Made by a program: the position numbers and the translations under genes. The notes beneath the pieces were generated by a model. It searched no databases and had not been told where the DNA came from. It was given only the letters and a program-made list of their open reading frames with translations. This document shows, piece after piece, positions 17,310 through 27,243 of a stretch of DNA of 64,000 bases (position 1 is the stretch's first letter; every line of letters starts with the position of its first letter). Source of the DNA: Sphingobacterium siyangense (GTDB lineage: Bacteria > Bacteroidota > Bacteroidia > Sphingobacteriales > Sphingobacteriaceae); contig NZ_VLKR01000013.1 in assembly GCF_007830445.1 (NCBI RefSeq), positions 62,001 to 126,000 on the forward strand, given 5' to 3'.

Positions 17310-19238
17310 TTATCCGACCATTGAACTGGTCAATTTTCCATTACAAAGTTTTTTAGCTTCTGCTATGATCGCATTTGCATCGTAGTGCGCATTCTTCCAC
17401 TGTGCATTTTGTTCAGCATGCTCAATGATCTTATCCGGAATACCTAAACGAACCACTTGACTATGATATCCATGATCTGCCATAAACTCCAATACAGCCG
17501 AACCTATGCCCCCTTGTAAACTTCCATCTTCAACCGTGATAATCTTATCAAACTTTTTAAAGACCTGATGGAGTAAGACTTCATCTAATGGTTTAGCAAA
17601 TCGAAGATCATAATGTGCTGGGTGTATCCCTAATTCATTCAACTGCTGTACCGCTTTAACGGCTTCATTTCCTATAGCGCCAAAGCTCAATATAGCAAGC
17701 TCTTCCCCTTCTGTTATAAGACGTCCTTTTCCAATTTCTATTTCCGTAAATGGGCGACGCCAGTCTGGCATAACACCATTTCCTCTAGGATATCTAATAA
17801 CAAATGGACCTTTATTGGGTAACTGAGCTGTATACATTAAATTTCGTAACTCTTCCTCATTCATCGGCGCAGAAACCGTCATATTTGGAACACAGCGCAT
17901 AAATGCGATATCATAAGCTCCATGGTGTGTCGCACCATCCGCTCCTACCACGCCCGCACGGTCTAAACAGAAAACGACGTTCAGATTTTGCAATGCAACA
18001 TCATGGATTACCTGATCATAGGCCCGTTGCATAAACGATGAATAAATATTACAAAATGGCAATAGTCCCTGAGTTGCAAGTCCAGCACTGAAAGTAACAG
18101 CATGCTGTTCGGCAATACCGACGTCAAATGCACGCTCAGGCATAGCTTTCATCATAATATTCATGGAAGAACCGGATGGCATTGCAGGTGTTATACCCAC
18201 AATCTTATCATTCTCTTCTGCAAGCTCCACCAAGGTATGTCCAAAGACATCCTGAAATTTGGGAGCTACCGGTTTATCATTCGAAGACTTCTTGATCTCA
18301 CCGGTAATTTTATCAAATAAACCTGGAGCGTGCCACTTCGTCTGGTCTTTCTCCGCCAACGCGAAGCCCTTTCCTTTGATAGTGACAGCATGTAATAATT
18401 TGGGACCTGGTATGTGTTTAAGATCTTCTAGCGTTTTAGCCAATTTTTTAACATCATGCCCGTCAACTGGCCCAAAGTATCTAAAATTTAAAGATTCAAA
18501 TAAATTAGCATTTTTCAGCAAAGTTCCCTTTATGCTTTTTTCAAGCTTTTTGGCAATGCCAAGTGCATTGGGACCAACTTCTGAAATCTTTGTCAATACT
18601 GCTGCTATATCGTCTCTAAATCTATTGTATCGCTTAGAGGTGGTAATGCTTGTCAAATACTCCTTTAATGCACCAACATTCGGATCTATCGACATGCAGT
18701 TATCATTTAAGATCACCAAAAGATTTGATTTAGAAATTCCAGCATGATTCAATGCTTCAAATGCCATTCCTCCCGTCAAGGCACCATCACCGATTACAGC
18801 AATATGCTGACGGTCTTTCTCACCTTTTATCTGAGAGGCAACAGCCATACCCAGCGCAGCAGAAATAGATGTTGACGAGTGACCAACACCAAATGCATCG
18901 TATTTAGATTCAAAACGGTTCGGAAAGCCCGAAATTCCGTTCTCAATTCGATTTGTATGAAATATATCGCGACGCCCCGTTAGGATTTTATGTCCATAAG
19001 CCTGATGACCTACATCCCAGATCAATTGATCGTACGGGGTATTCATTACGTAATGTAACGCCACCGTTAACTCGACGACTCCCAAACTTGCTGCAAAGTG
19101 ACCACCATTAACCGAAACCTGATCAATAATAAATTGACGTAATTCCTGACTTAACTGTTCTAATTGGTCTTCCTTTAGCTTTTTAAGATCAGAGGGATCG
19201 TTTATTTTACTTAATAGTTCTCCAGCCTCAAACTGCAT
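17310..19238 (-). CDS. dxs: 1-deoxy-D-xylulose-5-phosphate synthase
   Basis: First enzyme of the MEP isoprenoid pathway; condenses pyruvate and glyceraldehyde-3-phosphate using thiamine diphosphate. The 642-residue protein has the transketolase-like N-terminus with [18 protein letters not shown], the TPP-binding [15 protein letters not shown], the pyrimidine domain with [18 protein letters not shown], and a C-terminal transketolase domain. Length and motifs are normal. It is monocistronic, with a long hairpin directly after its stop. thiL, which makes the cofactor, is nearby. Confidence 0.96.
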   Translation of the reverse strand: MQFEAGELLSKINDPSDLKKLKEDQLEQLSQELRQFIIDQVSVNGGHFAASLGVVELTVALHYVMNTPYDQLIWDVGHQAYGHKILTGRRDIFHTNRIENGISGFPNRFESKYDAFGVGHSSTSISAALGMAVASQIKGEKDRQHIAVIGDGALTGGMAFEALNHAGISKSNLLVILNDNCMSIDPNVGALKEYLTSITTSKRYNRFRDDIAAVLTKISEVGPNALGIAKKLEKSIKGTLLKNANLFESLNFRYFGPVDGHDVKKLAKTLEDLKHIPGPKLLHAVTIKGKGFALAEKDQTKWHAPGLFDKITGEIKKSSNDKPVAPKFQDVFGHTLVELAEENDKIVGITPAMPSGSSMNIMMKAMPERAFDVGIAEQHAVTFSAGLATQGLLPFCNIYSSFMQRAYDQVIHDVALQNLNVVFCLDRAGVVGADGATHHGAYDIAFMRCVPNMTVSAPMNEEELRNLMYTAQLPNKGPFVIRYPRGNGVMPDWRRPFTEIEIGKGRLITEGEELAILSFGAIGNEAVKAVQQLNELGIHPAHYDLRFAKPLDEVLLHQVFKKFDKIITVEDGSLQGGIGSAVLEFMADHGYHSQVVRLGIPDKIIEHAEQNAQWKNAHYDANAIIAEAKKLCNGKLTSSMVG

Positions 19239-19382
19239 AGTACTGCTATTTACATGATATGTTCGTACAAAGTAACGACAATTTTATTTAATCTTTAAAA
19301 TTAAATCGCATTTACATATTGAGGTACAACAAATAAAATAATGAATAGTTTGTATCGAAGTTATTCCAAAAGATTTTATATG

Positions 19383-19390
19383 TAAATTTG
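19383..19390 (+). promoter_or_regulatory. Putative -7 promoter element of scpA (TAAATTTG)
   Basis: Matches TAnnTTTG and ends 8 bases before the scpA ATG, implying a very short or absent 5' leader. Confidence 0.45.
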
Positions 19391-19398
19391 TATAAGAT

Positions 19399-20187
19399 AT
19401 GCAAGTAGAAGAAGGCTACGAAATCAAGCTTCCTCAATTTGAGGGACCTTTTGATTTATTATTATTTTTTATCGAACGGGATGAATTAAATATCCACGAT
19501 ATACCGATTTCAAAGATTACAGATGATTTTTTATCGTATGTGAGCCAAATGCAAGCGCTCAATATGGAAATGGCAAGCGAGTTTATCTTTGTTGCTTCGA
19601 CACTGATGCGTATTAAAGCTAAAATGCTCTTGCCTCGTCTAGACCTAGATGAAAATGAGAATGAAATCGATCTTAGAGAAGATCTTGTTCAAAAACTTAT
19701 TCTCTATAAGCAATTTAAAGAGACCTGTGACGATTTGAGAGTCTTGGAGGAGGATCGTCTCAAACTATACAATCGAGGCAACATACGCTATGATATCCAA
19801 CAAAGACTAAAATTAGATTCTACCGGAGAAAATTTGGATAGCTTCGACCTTTATAGTCTAATGATGATTTACGAGCAAATGATGTATCAATTCCGTAATC
19901 GTCCCCCAGAAGTAACACATACAGTTGTCAAATATCCATACACTATTGAACAACAGAAGAAAGCAATAGCCGAACTAATTGAAATCAATAAAAAATTGGA
20001 TTTTCAAGAAATTCTTAAAAACTCAGAAAATAAAATACAGTTTGTCTATAACTTTTTAGCAATTCTTGAAATGCTGCAACAGAGATTATTACAGATCGAA
20101 GTGGGCTTAGGCTATAACAATTTCAATGTAGGTGAAAGAGATCCAAATGAGGTAGAGGAACTCCGGCTTGAGGAGCAAGAAGCATAA
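19399..20187 (+). CDS. scpA: Segregation and condensation protein A
   Basis: Kleisin subunit that closes the SMC ring for chromosome compaction and segregation. The 262-residue protein starts with EIKLPQFEGPFDLLLFFIERDE-type residues (the ScpA FEGPLDLLL signature) and has the DDFLSYVSQMQALNMEMASEF helix and the LLPR segment. No scpB or smc is in the window. SMC/ScpAB is loaded by ParB at parS in other bacteria; two parS-like sites lie 11-12 kb away, which fits an origin-proximal segregation region. Confidence 0.92.
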   Translation: MQVEEGYEIKLPQFEGPFDLLLFFIERDELNIHDIPISKITDDFLSYVSQMQALNMEMASEFIFVASTLMRIKAKMLLPRLDLDENENEIDLREDLVQKLILYKQFKETCDDLRVLEEDRLKLYNRGNIRYDIQQRLKLDSTGENLDSFDLYSLMMIYEQMMYQFRNRPPEVTHTVVKYPYTIEQQKKAIAELIEINKKLDFQEILKNSENKIQFVYNFLAILEMLQQRLLQIEVGLGYNNFNVGERDPNEVEELRLEEQEA

Positions 20188-20216
20188 AAAAAGACCTGTT
20201 TTGAACAGGTCTTTTT
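20186..20216. terminator. Bidirectional terminator between scpA and thiL
   Basis: AAAAAAAGACCTGT / ACAGGTCTTTTT with a 5-base loop; A- and T-runs on both sides serve both convergent genes. Confidence 0.85.
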
Positions 20217-20220
20217 CGTA

Positions 20221-21273
20221 TTAGTCTTTTTTCTTAAAAGCATTCCACCCCTGGGCTGTTATCGGATAAAGATTCCCTGATTTGGAAATCATTTCACAGC
20301 CTTCAGTACTTGGCGTCATATAACCAATAATGCTAATATCCGGTAAGTTTTTGATTTTATCATGATCGGCCTGAGCTATTGTGAACAGTAGTTCATAATC
20401 TTCACCGCCATTAAGTGCGGCTACGGTTGGATCAATGCCAAATTCCCGCCCCGTATCATAAGTCATCTGATCCAATGGAATTTTTTCCTCATATAATCTG
20501 CAACCTTTGTCAGATTGTCTGCAAATATGTAGAATTTCTGATGCAAGCCCGTCTGAAATATCCATCATCGCTGTTGGCTTGATCCCTAGCTTGGCAAATA
20601 ATTCAACAATGTCTTTCCGGGCTTCAGGTTTCAATTGACGTTCAACGATATAATCCTTTCCCTCTAAATCAGGCTGTACATTGGGATTTTCTAAATAGAT
20701 ATCCTTTTCACGCTCCAAGAGCTGTAAGCCCATATAAGCTGCCCCTAGATCACCAGACACACACAAGAGATCACCTTCCTGCGCACCACTACGATAAACG
20801 ATCTGATCTGTATCAGCATAACCTATGCTTGTCACAGAAATAACCAAGCCTTGGGCTGAAGCGGAAGTGTCTCCGCCAATTAAGTCGACATTATATTTCT
20901 TACAGGCAATCAATGCTCCCTGATAAATCTCTTCTACAGCTTCCAATGGAAATTTTGAGGACAGACCTATTGAAAAGGTAATTTGTGAAGCTATTCCGTT
21001 CATCGCGTAAATATCGCTCAAATTGACCTGAACAGCTTTGTAACCTAGATGTTTTAACGGAACATATCTAAGATCAAAATGAATCCCTTCCAACAGTAGA
21101 TCAGTAGATATCAAGGTTTTTTTACCTCCAAAATCTAGAACAGCAGCATCATCGCCAATCCCTTTAATTGTGGATTTTTCTGTTAATTCTACAGCTTTTT
21201 TTATATAATCAATCAAGCCGAACTCACCCATTTCTTCCAAATTGGTTCGCTCGGTGTTATCAAAATCAAACAT
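20221..21273 (-). CDS. thiL: Thiamine-monophosphate kinase
   Basis: Makes thiamine diphosphate from thiamine monophosphate with ATP. The 350-residue protein has the PurM/ThiL ATP-binding pattern: GIGDDAAVLDFGGKK near residues 39-53, LIGGDTSAS, MDISDGLASE and NGGEDYELLFTI. Length is normal. It is convergent with scpA and separated from it by a shared terminator. No TPP riboswitch-like sequence is visible in the 227 bases upstream. Confidence 0.93.
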   Translation of the reverse strand: MFDFDNTERTNLEEMGEFGLIDYIKKAVELTEKSTIKGIGDDAAVLDFGGKKTLISTDLLLEGIHFDLRYVPLKHLGYKAVQVNLSDIYAMNGIASQITFSIGLSSKFPLEAVEEIYQGALIACKKYNVDLIGGDTSASAQGLVISVTSIGYADTDQIVYRSGAQEGDLLCVSGDLGAAYMGLQLLEREKDIYLENPNVQPDLEGKDYIVERQLKPEARKDIVELFAKLGIKPTAMMDISDGLASEILHICRQSDKGCRLYEEKIPLDQMTYDTGREFGIDPTVAALNGGEDYELLFTIAQADHDKIKNLPDISIIGYMTPSTEGCEMISKSGNLYPITAQGWNAFKKKD

Positions 21274-21402
21274 GCTAAAAAGTTTAAAAGTTTAATATAG
21301 ATAATGCCTGCTGATAATCATCTCCCAGAGAGATATCCGGATGGCATTACAAAATAAGTTTTACTATAAGACCAATGCCCCCCTGCTTATACATTGGACT
21401 CT

Positions 21403-21436
21403 TTTCGTTGAACTGCATATAAACAGCTCAACGAAA
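21403..21436 (-). terminator. Hairpin after nadA
   Basis: TTTCGTTGAACTG / CAGCTCAACGAAA, 13 bp with one mismatch and an 8-base loop, 65 bases past the nadA stop. The T-run is weak. Confidence 0.5.
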
Positions 21437-21500
21437 TTATTATTGACCATTGAAAACCAATCAGTTATTATCTTGGTATGATCAAAAATTATGCAGATTT

Positions 21501-22496
21501 CTATAAGCCTAAACTTGCCGATATTTCCAACATACGTTCAATAGGACGCTGGGCTCGGAGAATAACATCCTCGGGAAGAAGGATTTCAGGCGATTCATAC
21601 TTCAGACAGTTATATAGCTTCTCAAGCGTATTAAGCTTCATATGCGGGCAATCATTACATGCACAGGCATTATTAGGAGGTGCAGGGATAAAAGTCTTAT
21701 GTGGACTTGCTTTTTGCATTTGGTAGAGAATACCTGATTCTGTAGCAACAATATAAGCCTGGGCCGTATCTGTCTGGGTAAATTTAAGCATGCCGGCAGT
21801 CGATCCCACATAATCGGCTATCGCCAGTATATGATCTTCACACTCCGGATGGGCAATAAACTTAGCATCAGGGTGCTCGCTTTTCAAACGATCAATTTTA
21901 TCTTGAGAAAAAATTTCATGGACCATACATGCACCATTCCAAAGCACAAGATCTCGTCCAGTTTTCTTTTTAACGTATGCTCCGAGATTACGATCCGGGC
22001 CAAAAATGATTTTCTGATCCGCTGGCAGGCTCTCTACGATCTGAACAGCGTTACTAGAGGTACATACGATATCGGAAAGCGCTTTCAATTCCGCTGTACA
22101 GTTTACATAAGTGATGACCAAATGATCAGGATATTGTTCCTTAAATTTAGCGAAAAGATGCGGTGGGCAAGAATCTGATAGCGAACAACCTGCTTTGGCA
22201 TCTGGCAGAAGAACCTTTTTCGTCGGTGAAAGTATTTTAGCCGTCTCAGCCATGAAATGTACTCCAGCAAAAACAATTACATCTGCATCAGTTTTCGCAG
22301 CTTCCTGGGATAAACCAAGGCTATCTCCTATATAATCCGCTATATCTTGAATTTCAGACTCTTGATAATAGTGAGCCAAGATGACAGCGTTCTTTTCTTT
22401 CTTTAACCGTTGGATCTCTTTAATCAAATCCAGTGAGGGATCAATCGGAGCATCGATATAACCTTTTGCTTGAAGCTCATAATTTACAATTTCCAT
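21501..22496 (-). CDS. nadA: Quinolinate synthase
   Basis: A [4Fe-4S] enzyme that condenses iminoaspartate with dihydroxyacetone phosphate to quinolinate. The 331-residue protein (start 22496, [12 protein letters not shown]; the frame opens ten codons earlier) has [25 protein letters not shown], the cluster cysteines in [25 protein letters not shown] and [13 protein letters not shown], and the ATGSEG-like [10 protein letters not shown] segment. Its substrate is made by NadB, whose gene diverges from it across the 3.1-kb origin region; nadA-nadB are usually adjacent, so the origin appears to separate a former pair. Confidence 0.95.
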   Translation of the reverse strand: MEIVNYELQAKGYIDAPIDPSLDLIKEIQRLKKEKNAVILAHYYQESEIQDIADYIGDSLGLSQEAAKTDADVIVFAGVHFMAETAKILSPTKKVLLPDAKAGCSLSDSCPPHLFAKFKEQYPDHLVITYVNCTAELKALSDIVCTSSNAVQIVESLPADQKIIFGPDRNLGAYVKKKTGRDLVLWNGACMVHEIFSQDKIDRLKSEHPDAKFIAHPECEDHILAIADYVGSTAGMLKFTQTDTAQAYIVATESGILYQMQKASPHKTFIPAPPNNACACNDCPHMKLNTLEKLYNCLKYESPEILLPEDVILRAQRPIERMLEISASLGL

Positions 22497-22705
22497 GCGA
22501 GTAGTTTCAACTTTTATGAACAGCAAAAATAAGCATTGTTAGATATATAAAAGTCAATTAAAAGCAAATTAATCAGGTCGTGGTAATATACCGCTCGCTT
22601 GAATGTGATGCATTATTAGATAATAACAGATAAAACACTGATATAAAACCTCTTATTAATCAATAATAGATTACAACGGATCTACCGAGCCTAGCTTATT
22701 GGATA

Positions 22706-22822
22706 ATGTCAGTTTTCAAATTTGATCGAACAACTACAACTGTTGCCCAATTACATGATCTTGCAGAACTGACAGTGAAATACCTATTAAAAAAATACAA
22801 ATTAAACGTTTACAAAAATTAA
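22706..22822 (+). CDS. Possible 38-residue small ORF in the origin region
   Basis: ATG to TAA, with a balanced composition (AQLHDLAELTVKYLLKKYK looks like a basic amphipathic helix). It is too short for family assignment and sits in otherwise stop-rich sequence, so chance is possible. No clear promoter or terminator was found. Confidence 0.25.
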   Translation: MSVFKFDRTTTTVAQLHDLAELTVKYLLKKYKLNVYKN

Positions 22823-22984
22823 TAGTTAAATTAATTTATATAAAGTTTAATTAAACAATATTACGCCCATATAAACTCTTTTAGACTTGAATATTTAGGA
22901 AACTATTCGAACTCTTCATTTATACCAAAAGCTGAAAGGGTTTATTTCACATTATTTCGATCTTCGAAAATCAGTTTCATCCGC

Positions 22985-25100
22985 ATCCAACCTTCATAGC
23001 CTAAGGAACGTTTTTAGGCATATTACAAAACAATGAAAAATATAGCAGAAAAGGAAGCTTTATTTATTAACATTTCAGATTAAAAAACGTTTTTGAGCTC
23101 GTATAGGCAAGATTAATGGATTCTGGATTGATCAATAATTTTATATCAAATTCTCAGCGGGTTTATTTTGTAAATTTGGAGTAAACTGTATATGCCTGCA
23201 GCATTGAAAGCGTACAAAATAGCTTCGAAAATAAAATAAACGCCCTCAGAATCGTCTATAGTATATTGTATCATCATCTTCCCTAAATATGCCATTCTAA
23301 TCGCAAATATTTGAAGTTTATATATTTTCCATTTACCAACCACATACAGCAACGGAGGCCAGAATTGGGCGAAAATCAATTTTCATCAATAAAAATACGT
23401 CATAGACAATCAATACAAAACAATAATCTCTGGAATAAGTGCTTTTACATTTACATATAAAGATACTAACAGCTTATAGAAATGAATATAGGAATGTAGC
23501 GATGTAAATTTATGCCAATTCAGGGTCGATAGCGTTGAATGAAATAGTTCAAATAAACCCTATAAGAATTGGATATTTATAAGAAAATCTAAAAGAGTCA
23601 AGTAGAAGCGAATCTAGAAGAGAGTATTTCTCGGAAAATAAAATATATGACTAAATGATGCATACAGCATCCAAAATAAAGCGGATAAGAATTAAATATT
23701 GGCTACTATAATATAAGATAGTGAATTTATTTAATTCTAAGAGGCTTTAATGAAATTTTCACAATTCAATTTTACAAAATTCAAGAATAAATGATGGATC
23801 CCACCAAAATAGAATAAATTATACCGAGTATCAGATAAGAATCCAGTAAATAACTCCCTCAAAAGCTCAATATAACAGAATCCGAGCGTATATCCGGCTA
23901 GACCAAGCATCTAGCGATAATTATAGTATAAACCGCAAAAAATCCAACAAATATAACTTAAAAAATACTAATAAATATAATAACGAAATATAAACTTGTT
24001 AAAAAATATAAATTTTCATATTTATATTAAATTTAGTGAATTAAACCGCTTGATAGTCAAATATATAGATAATATTAAAAGATAACACTAAATATGCGAC
24101 TGACAACGCATTTTCAAAGCAACTTAGTCGCTTAGAATTAAATATTCGAAACAAATAGCGAATCAAGTCAATATATTCAATCCATAAGGGCTTTATTTTA
24201 GAAAAATACGCTCTGAGAATGATATAAAAAGATACTCCATAACAATAATCCAGAATATTCGAATCTCACTGATCTAAATTTGGATAATTCCTCCATCTAA
24301 GGGATGTTGGGCTGCAAATATAGTAAGATTGTTTGTTCTACAATAAATTATTTGAAGAAATTATTTGCAATCCAAAATTATAAACAAGCTAATTTTAAAA
24401 TTTCACTTAGATCGCAAAAAATTCACTATTTAAACGCATAGAATGCAATAAAAAGCACTGAAAACAAATTTTGTATAAATATCCAATTTTAACCGGGTTT
24501 ATTTTTAAACAATAGGCTTGAGATTCTGTTTAAAATTCAATTCCGCCAAAACCAAACCGATATTATAGCCAATCCGAATACGATAAACCGATCCAGGAAT
24601 AAAAAATTCCAATAACCATTAAGGTTCAATTTTCATTTTGAAAAATTTGCTGATAAAATTATAAAATTTCGTACTCCAATTTAAACTCGTTGAGAAGGCC
24701 ATATTCTAATATTTTTAAAAAAAATAAGCAAATAAGCAATCCTAAAACGACTTAAAATCCAAATAGCAAAATCAAGTAAATTACCTTTTTAAAGAAATTT
24801 CAAAGCAAAGATTAGTAGCTATTAGAATTCAATAAAAGAATTTATCTGGTTGAAAACCAAAAATATTGAAATCTCATAGCACCAAAATGAGAATTAAACC
24901 ATTCCTTCATCAATTTCTATCAGTTACAATCCAATAAAATTGAAATAAGATCCAATAAGGGAAAATATCCAAATATAAACCGGTTTAAAACTAAATTTTT
25001 CCTAAAAAAAATATAAATAACGCACTGAAACTACTTTAAATTCATATACAAAAAAAAATAAAATAAATATCCAATCCTAAAGCGCTTCAAAAGCCAATAG
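22985..25100 (+). repeat. Dispersed degenerate ATCCAA repeats next to the origin
   Basis: By eye I find ATCCAA ten times on the + strand (22985, 23669, 23942, 24370, 24481, 24757, 24929, 24950, 24967, 25069) and its complement only three times (22699, 23569, 24280). Several copies extend into a related unit of about 25-30 bases, ATCCAAn-ATAAA-C/G-CG-nTT-AAAA: see 24481-24501, 24967-24990 and 25069-25100, with 24737-24766 a clear relative of the last. Function is unknown. Confidence 0.45.
23146..23379 (-). pseudogene. Possible relic or small membrane-protein ORF
   Basis: A 77-codon frame opening with TTG, preceded by an in-frame TGA. It encodes a hydrophobic sequence (GVYFIFEAILYAFNAAGIYSL near the C-terminus) and is less AT-rich than its surroundings. 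There is no usable ATG start until AGA-ATG inside the frame. It could be a remnant of a gene or chance. No family is recognised. Confidence 0.2.
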
Positions 25101-25228
25101 GAAATTAAAAAAATAATATAAACTCAATTAGAATTAAATATTTCAATAGGGGACTTTATAATTCCCAGATATCGAAATCTAACCGCCTCTAATCGAACTT
25201 GACAAAACTAAACAAAGATTTTCGAACG

Positions 25229-25590
25229 TATTCCACAATCTTTTTTTTCAATAAATACTAATTATTTAAAATAGAAAATCTCTTATTGTTTATTATGGTG
25301 TGGAAAAGTGGTATAAATTAGGTTATTTCAATTTTGATTTTAGGTTTTTAATGAGTTTTCAACAATTTTTCAACAGGATTTATCTATTAAAGAGCTGATT
25401 TTTAAAATTCTAATTTATCGTATTTTTTATTTTCCATATATTTTTGTTGAATAGTTTTTGTTTAGAAAATGTGGAAATCTATGGATTTTTGTGCGGAAAA
25501 ATTTTAGAAATAAGGCTTCGAAATAGGGGATTTGTGAATTGTTAAATACTTTTCATTTTTATTTAACCTTTTATTTACACGTTTTCCACA
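25229..25590. other. oriC: Replication origin (oriC): strand-skew switch with DnaA-box cluster
   Basis: Base composition on the + strand flips inside this region: 25201-25260 has C11/G4, 25261-25320 has C2/G10, and 25441-25500 has C2/G14 and T27/A17, the pattern expected at a leading-strand start. DnaA-box-like 9-mers are TATTCCACA 25229-25237, TGTGGAAAA 25299-25307, TTTTCAACA 25356-25364 and 25367-25375, TGTTGAATA 25445-25453, TGTGGAAAT 25470-25478, TGCGGAAAA 25492-25500 and TTTTCCACA 25582-25590; the second and last fit TTWTNCACA exactly. T- and A-rich stretches near 25241-25290 and 25386-25460 could unwind. Replication genes and parS sites nearby support the call; no experiment is available. 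Confidence 0.8.
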
Positions 25591-25645
25591 TTTTTCGTTA
25601 ATTTGAATCGTCACTTTTGGGGATAGTTTGTGAATTTTAATTTAT

Positions 25646-27238
25646 ATGGCAGATAGAAAGGTAGATTTTTTGGTCATTGGATCAGGTATTGCTGGATTGA
25701 GCTTTGCTTTAAAGGCATCGAAATTCGGTAAAGTATTGATAGTCACTAAGTCCAATGAGGATGAGTCTAATACAAAATATGCGCAAGGGGGAGTGGCTGC
25801 CGTTGTGGATAAGTCAGATAGCTTTGAAAAGCATATCATTGATACTCAGATTGCTGGGGATGGTTTATGCGATGTTGAAATTGTGGAAAACGTAGTAAGA
25901 GAAGCACCGGAACGGATAGCAGAACTTATTTCATATGGGACATCATTTGACAAGGAGGAATCGGGCTTGTATGACCTGGCAAAAGAGGGGGGACATTCAG
26001 CTCATCGTATTTTACATTATAAAGATATAACTGGTTACGAAATAGAGCGTGCATTATTGGCTCAAGCACATAGTGATCCCAATATTGAAATTGTAACACA
26101 TTACTTTGCCATTGATTTGATTACACAGCATCATCTGGGTGAGTACGTGGATAAAAATAGGGAAGACATTACCTGTTATGGAATTTACGCTTTTAATACC
26201 TCATCACATTTAGTAGATCAGATTTTGAGTAAGGTCACCGTGATGGCCTCTGGCGGAGCCGGTCATGTTTATTCAAGTACAACAAATCCAACTATCGCGA
26301 CTGGAGATGGTATAGCGATGGTGTATCGGGCAAAAGGTAAGGTACGTAATATGGAGTTTATGCAATTTCACCCTACTTCTTTATATAATCCAAAGGATTC
26401 GCCTGCATTTTTGGTATCCGAAGCTGTACGTGGATTTGGGGGAATTTTAAGGAGGATCAATGGTGAATCTTTTATGGAGGAGTACGATGAACGTGCTTCC
26501 TTGGCACCAAGAGACATCGTTGCTAGAGCTATTGATGCCGAGATGAAGAAATCAGGTATAGATTATGTTTACCTCGATATTACGCATCGGGATAAACAGG
26601 ATATTATCAAGCATTTTCCAAACATTTATGAAAAGTGCCTTTCGATCGGGCTGGATATGGCGAAGGATTTTATACCAGTTACACCGGCTGCGCATTACCT
26701 CTGCGGGGGTATCTATGTCGATGATTTTGGACGCAGTAGCCTTGTTAATTTATATGCTTGCGGTGAATGTTCTTCTACTGGACTACATGGTGCAAACAGA
26801 TTGGCTTCTAATTCGCTTCTTGAAGCACTTGTTTATGCGCATCGTATTTTCTTAGACGCCACAAAGTCGATAGGATTGATTAACCATATTGTTGACGTTC
26901 CGGAATGGGATGATTCTAAAACTTCACTTTCAAATGAGGATATTTTAGTAAGTCATAATTTGCGCGAATGCCAAAAGATTATGAGTGACTATGTTGGTAT
27001 TGTTCGTTCCGATTTTAGGCTGGAAAGAGCCCTTAAACGATTACATCTGTTATATGAGGAGACTGAAGAATTTTATCGAAATACCAGGCTTTCTGTTAAA
27101 TTGTGTGAATTGCGTAATGTTATCCAAGTAGCTTATATTGTGACAAAATCAGCTATGTTGAGGAAAGAAAGTAGGGGATTGCATTATACAACTGACTACC
27201 CTAAACATTCGGAAGTACTACAGGACACAATTTTTTAA
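25646..27238 (+). CDS. nadB: L-aspartate oxidase
   Basis: FAD enzyme that oxidises L-aspartate to iminoaspartate for quinolinate synthesis. The 530-residue protein has the FAD-binding VIGSGIAGLSFALKA at residues 10-24, KYAQGGVAAVV, the EGGHSAHRILHYKD segment, MEFMQFHPTSLY, PAAHYLCGGI and the GLHGANRLASNSLLEALVYA C-terminal FAD motif. It starts 55 bases past the last DnaA-like box and is transcribed away from the origin on the leading strand. It is co-transcribed with the gamma carbonic anhydrase gene 5 bases downstream. Confidence 0.95.
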   Translation: MADRKVDFLVIGSGIAGLSFALKASKFGKVLIVTKSNEDESNTKYAQGGVAAVVDKSDSFEKHIIDTQIAGDGLCDVEIVENVVREAPERIAELISYGTSFDKEESGLYDLAKEGGHSAHRILHYKDITGYEIERALLAQAHSDPNIEIVTHYFAIDLITQHHLGEYVDKNREDITCYGIYAFNTSSHLVDQILSKVTVMASGGAGHVYSSTTNPTIATGDGIAMVYRAKGKVRNMEFMQFHPTSLYNPKDSPAFLVSEAVRGFGGILRRINGESFMEEYDERASLAPRDIVARAIDAEMKKSGIDYVYLDITHRDKQDIIKHFPNIYEKCLSIGLDMAKDFIPVTPAAHYLCGGIYVDDFGRSSLVNLYACGECSSTGLHGANRLASNSLLEALVYAHRIFLDATKSIGLINHIVDVPEWDDSKTSLSNEDILVSHNLRECQKIMSDYVGIVRSDFRLERALKRLHLLYEETEEFYRNTRLSVKLCELRNVIQVAYIVTKSAMLRKESRGLHYTTDYPKHSEVLQDTIF

Positions 27239-27243
27239 GGAAT

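Larger units (their letters stand above)
22497..25228. other. A/C-rich gene-poor half of the origin region
   Basis: About 2.7 kb between nadA and the DnaA-box cluster with no convincing gene on either strand. The + strand is strongly A- and C-biased: in 25021-25080 I count A32, T15, C11, G2. Stop codons are dense in all frames. It holds two weak small ORFs (22706-22822 and 23146-23379) and many short ATCCAA-containing repeats, listed separately. No known ncRNA signature (RNase P, tmRNA, SRP RNA) is recognisable. Confidence 0.7.

Noticed and set aside
20187..21500. TPP riboswitch near thiL
   Set aside because: The CTGAGA-containing element and the expected fold are not visible in the upstream sequence.
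22497..25645. Prophage or insertion sequence in the gene-free region
   Set aside because: No transposase, integrase, direct repeats or terminal inverted repeats were found; the composition change is strand-symmetric about the switch, as expected for an origin rather than an insertion.
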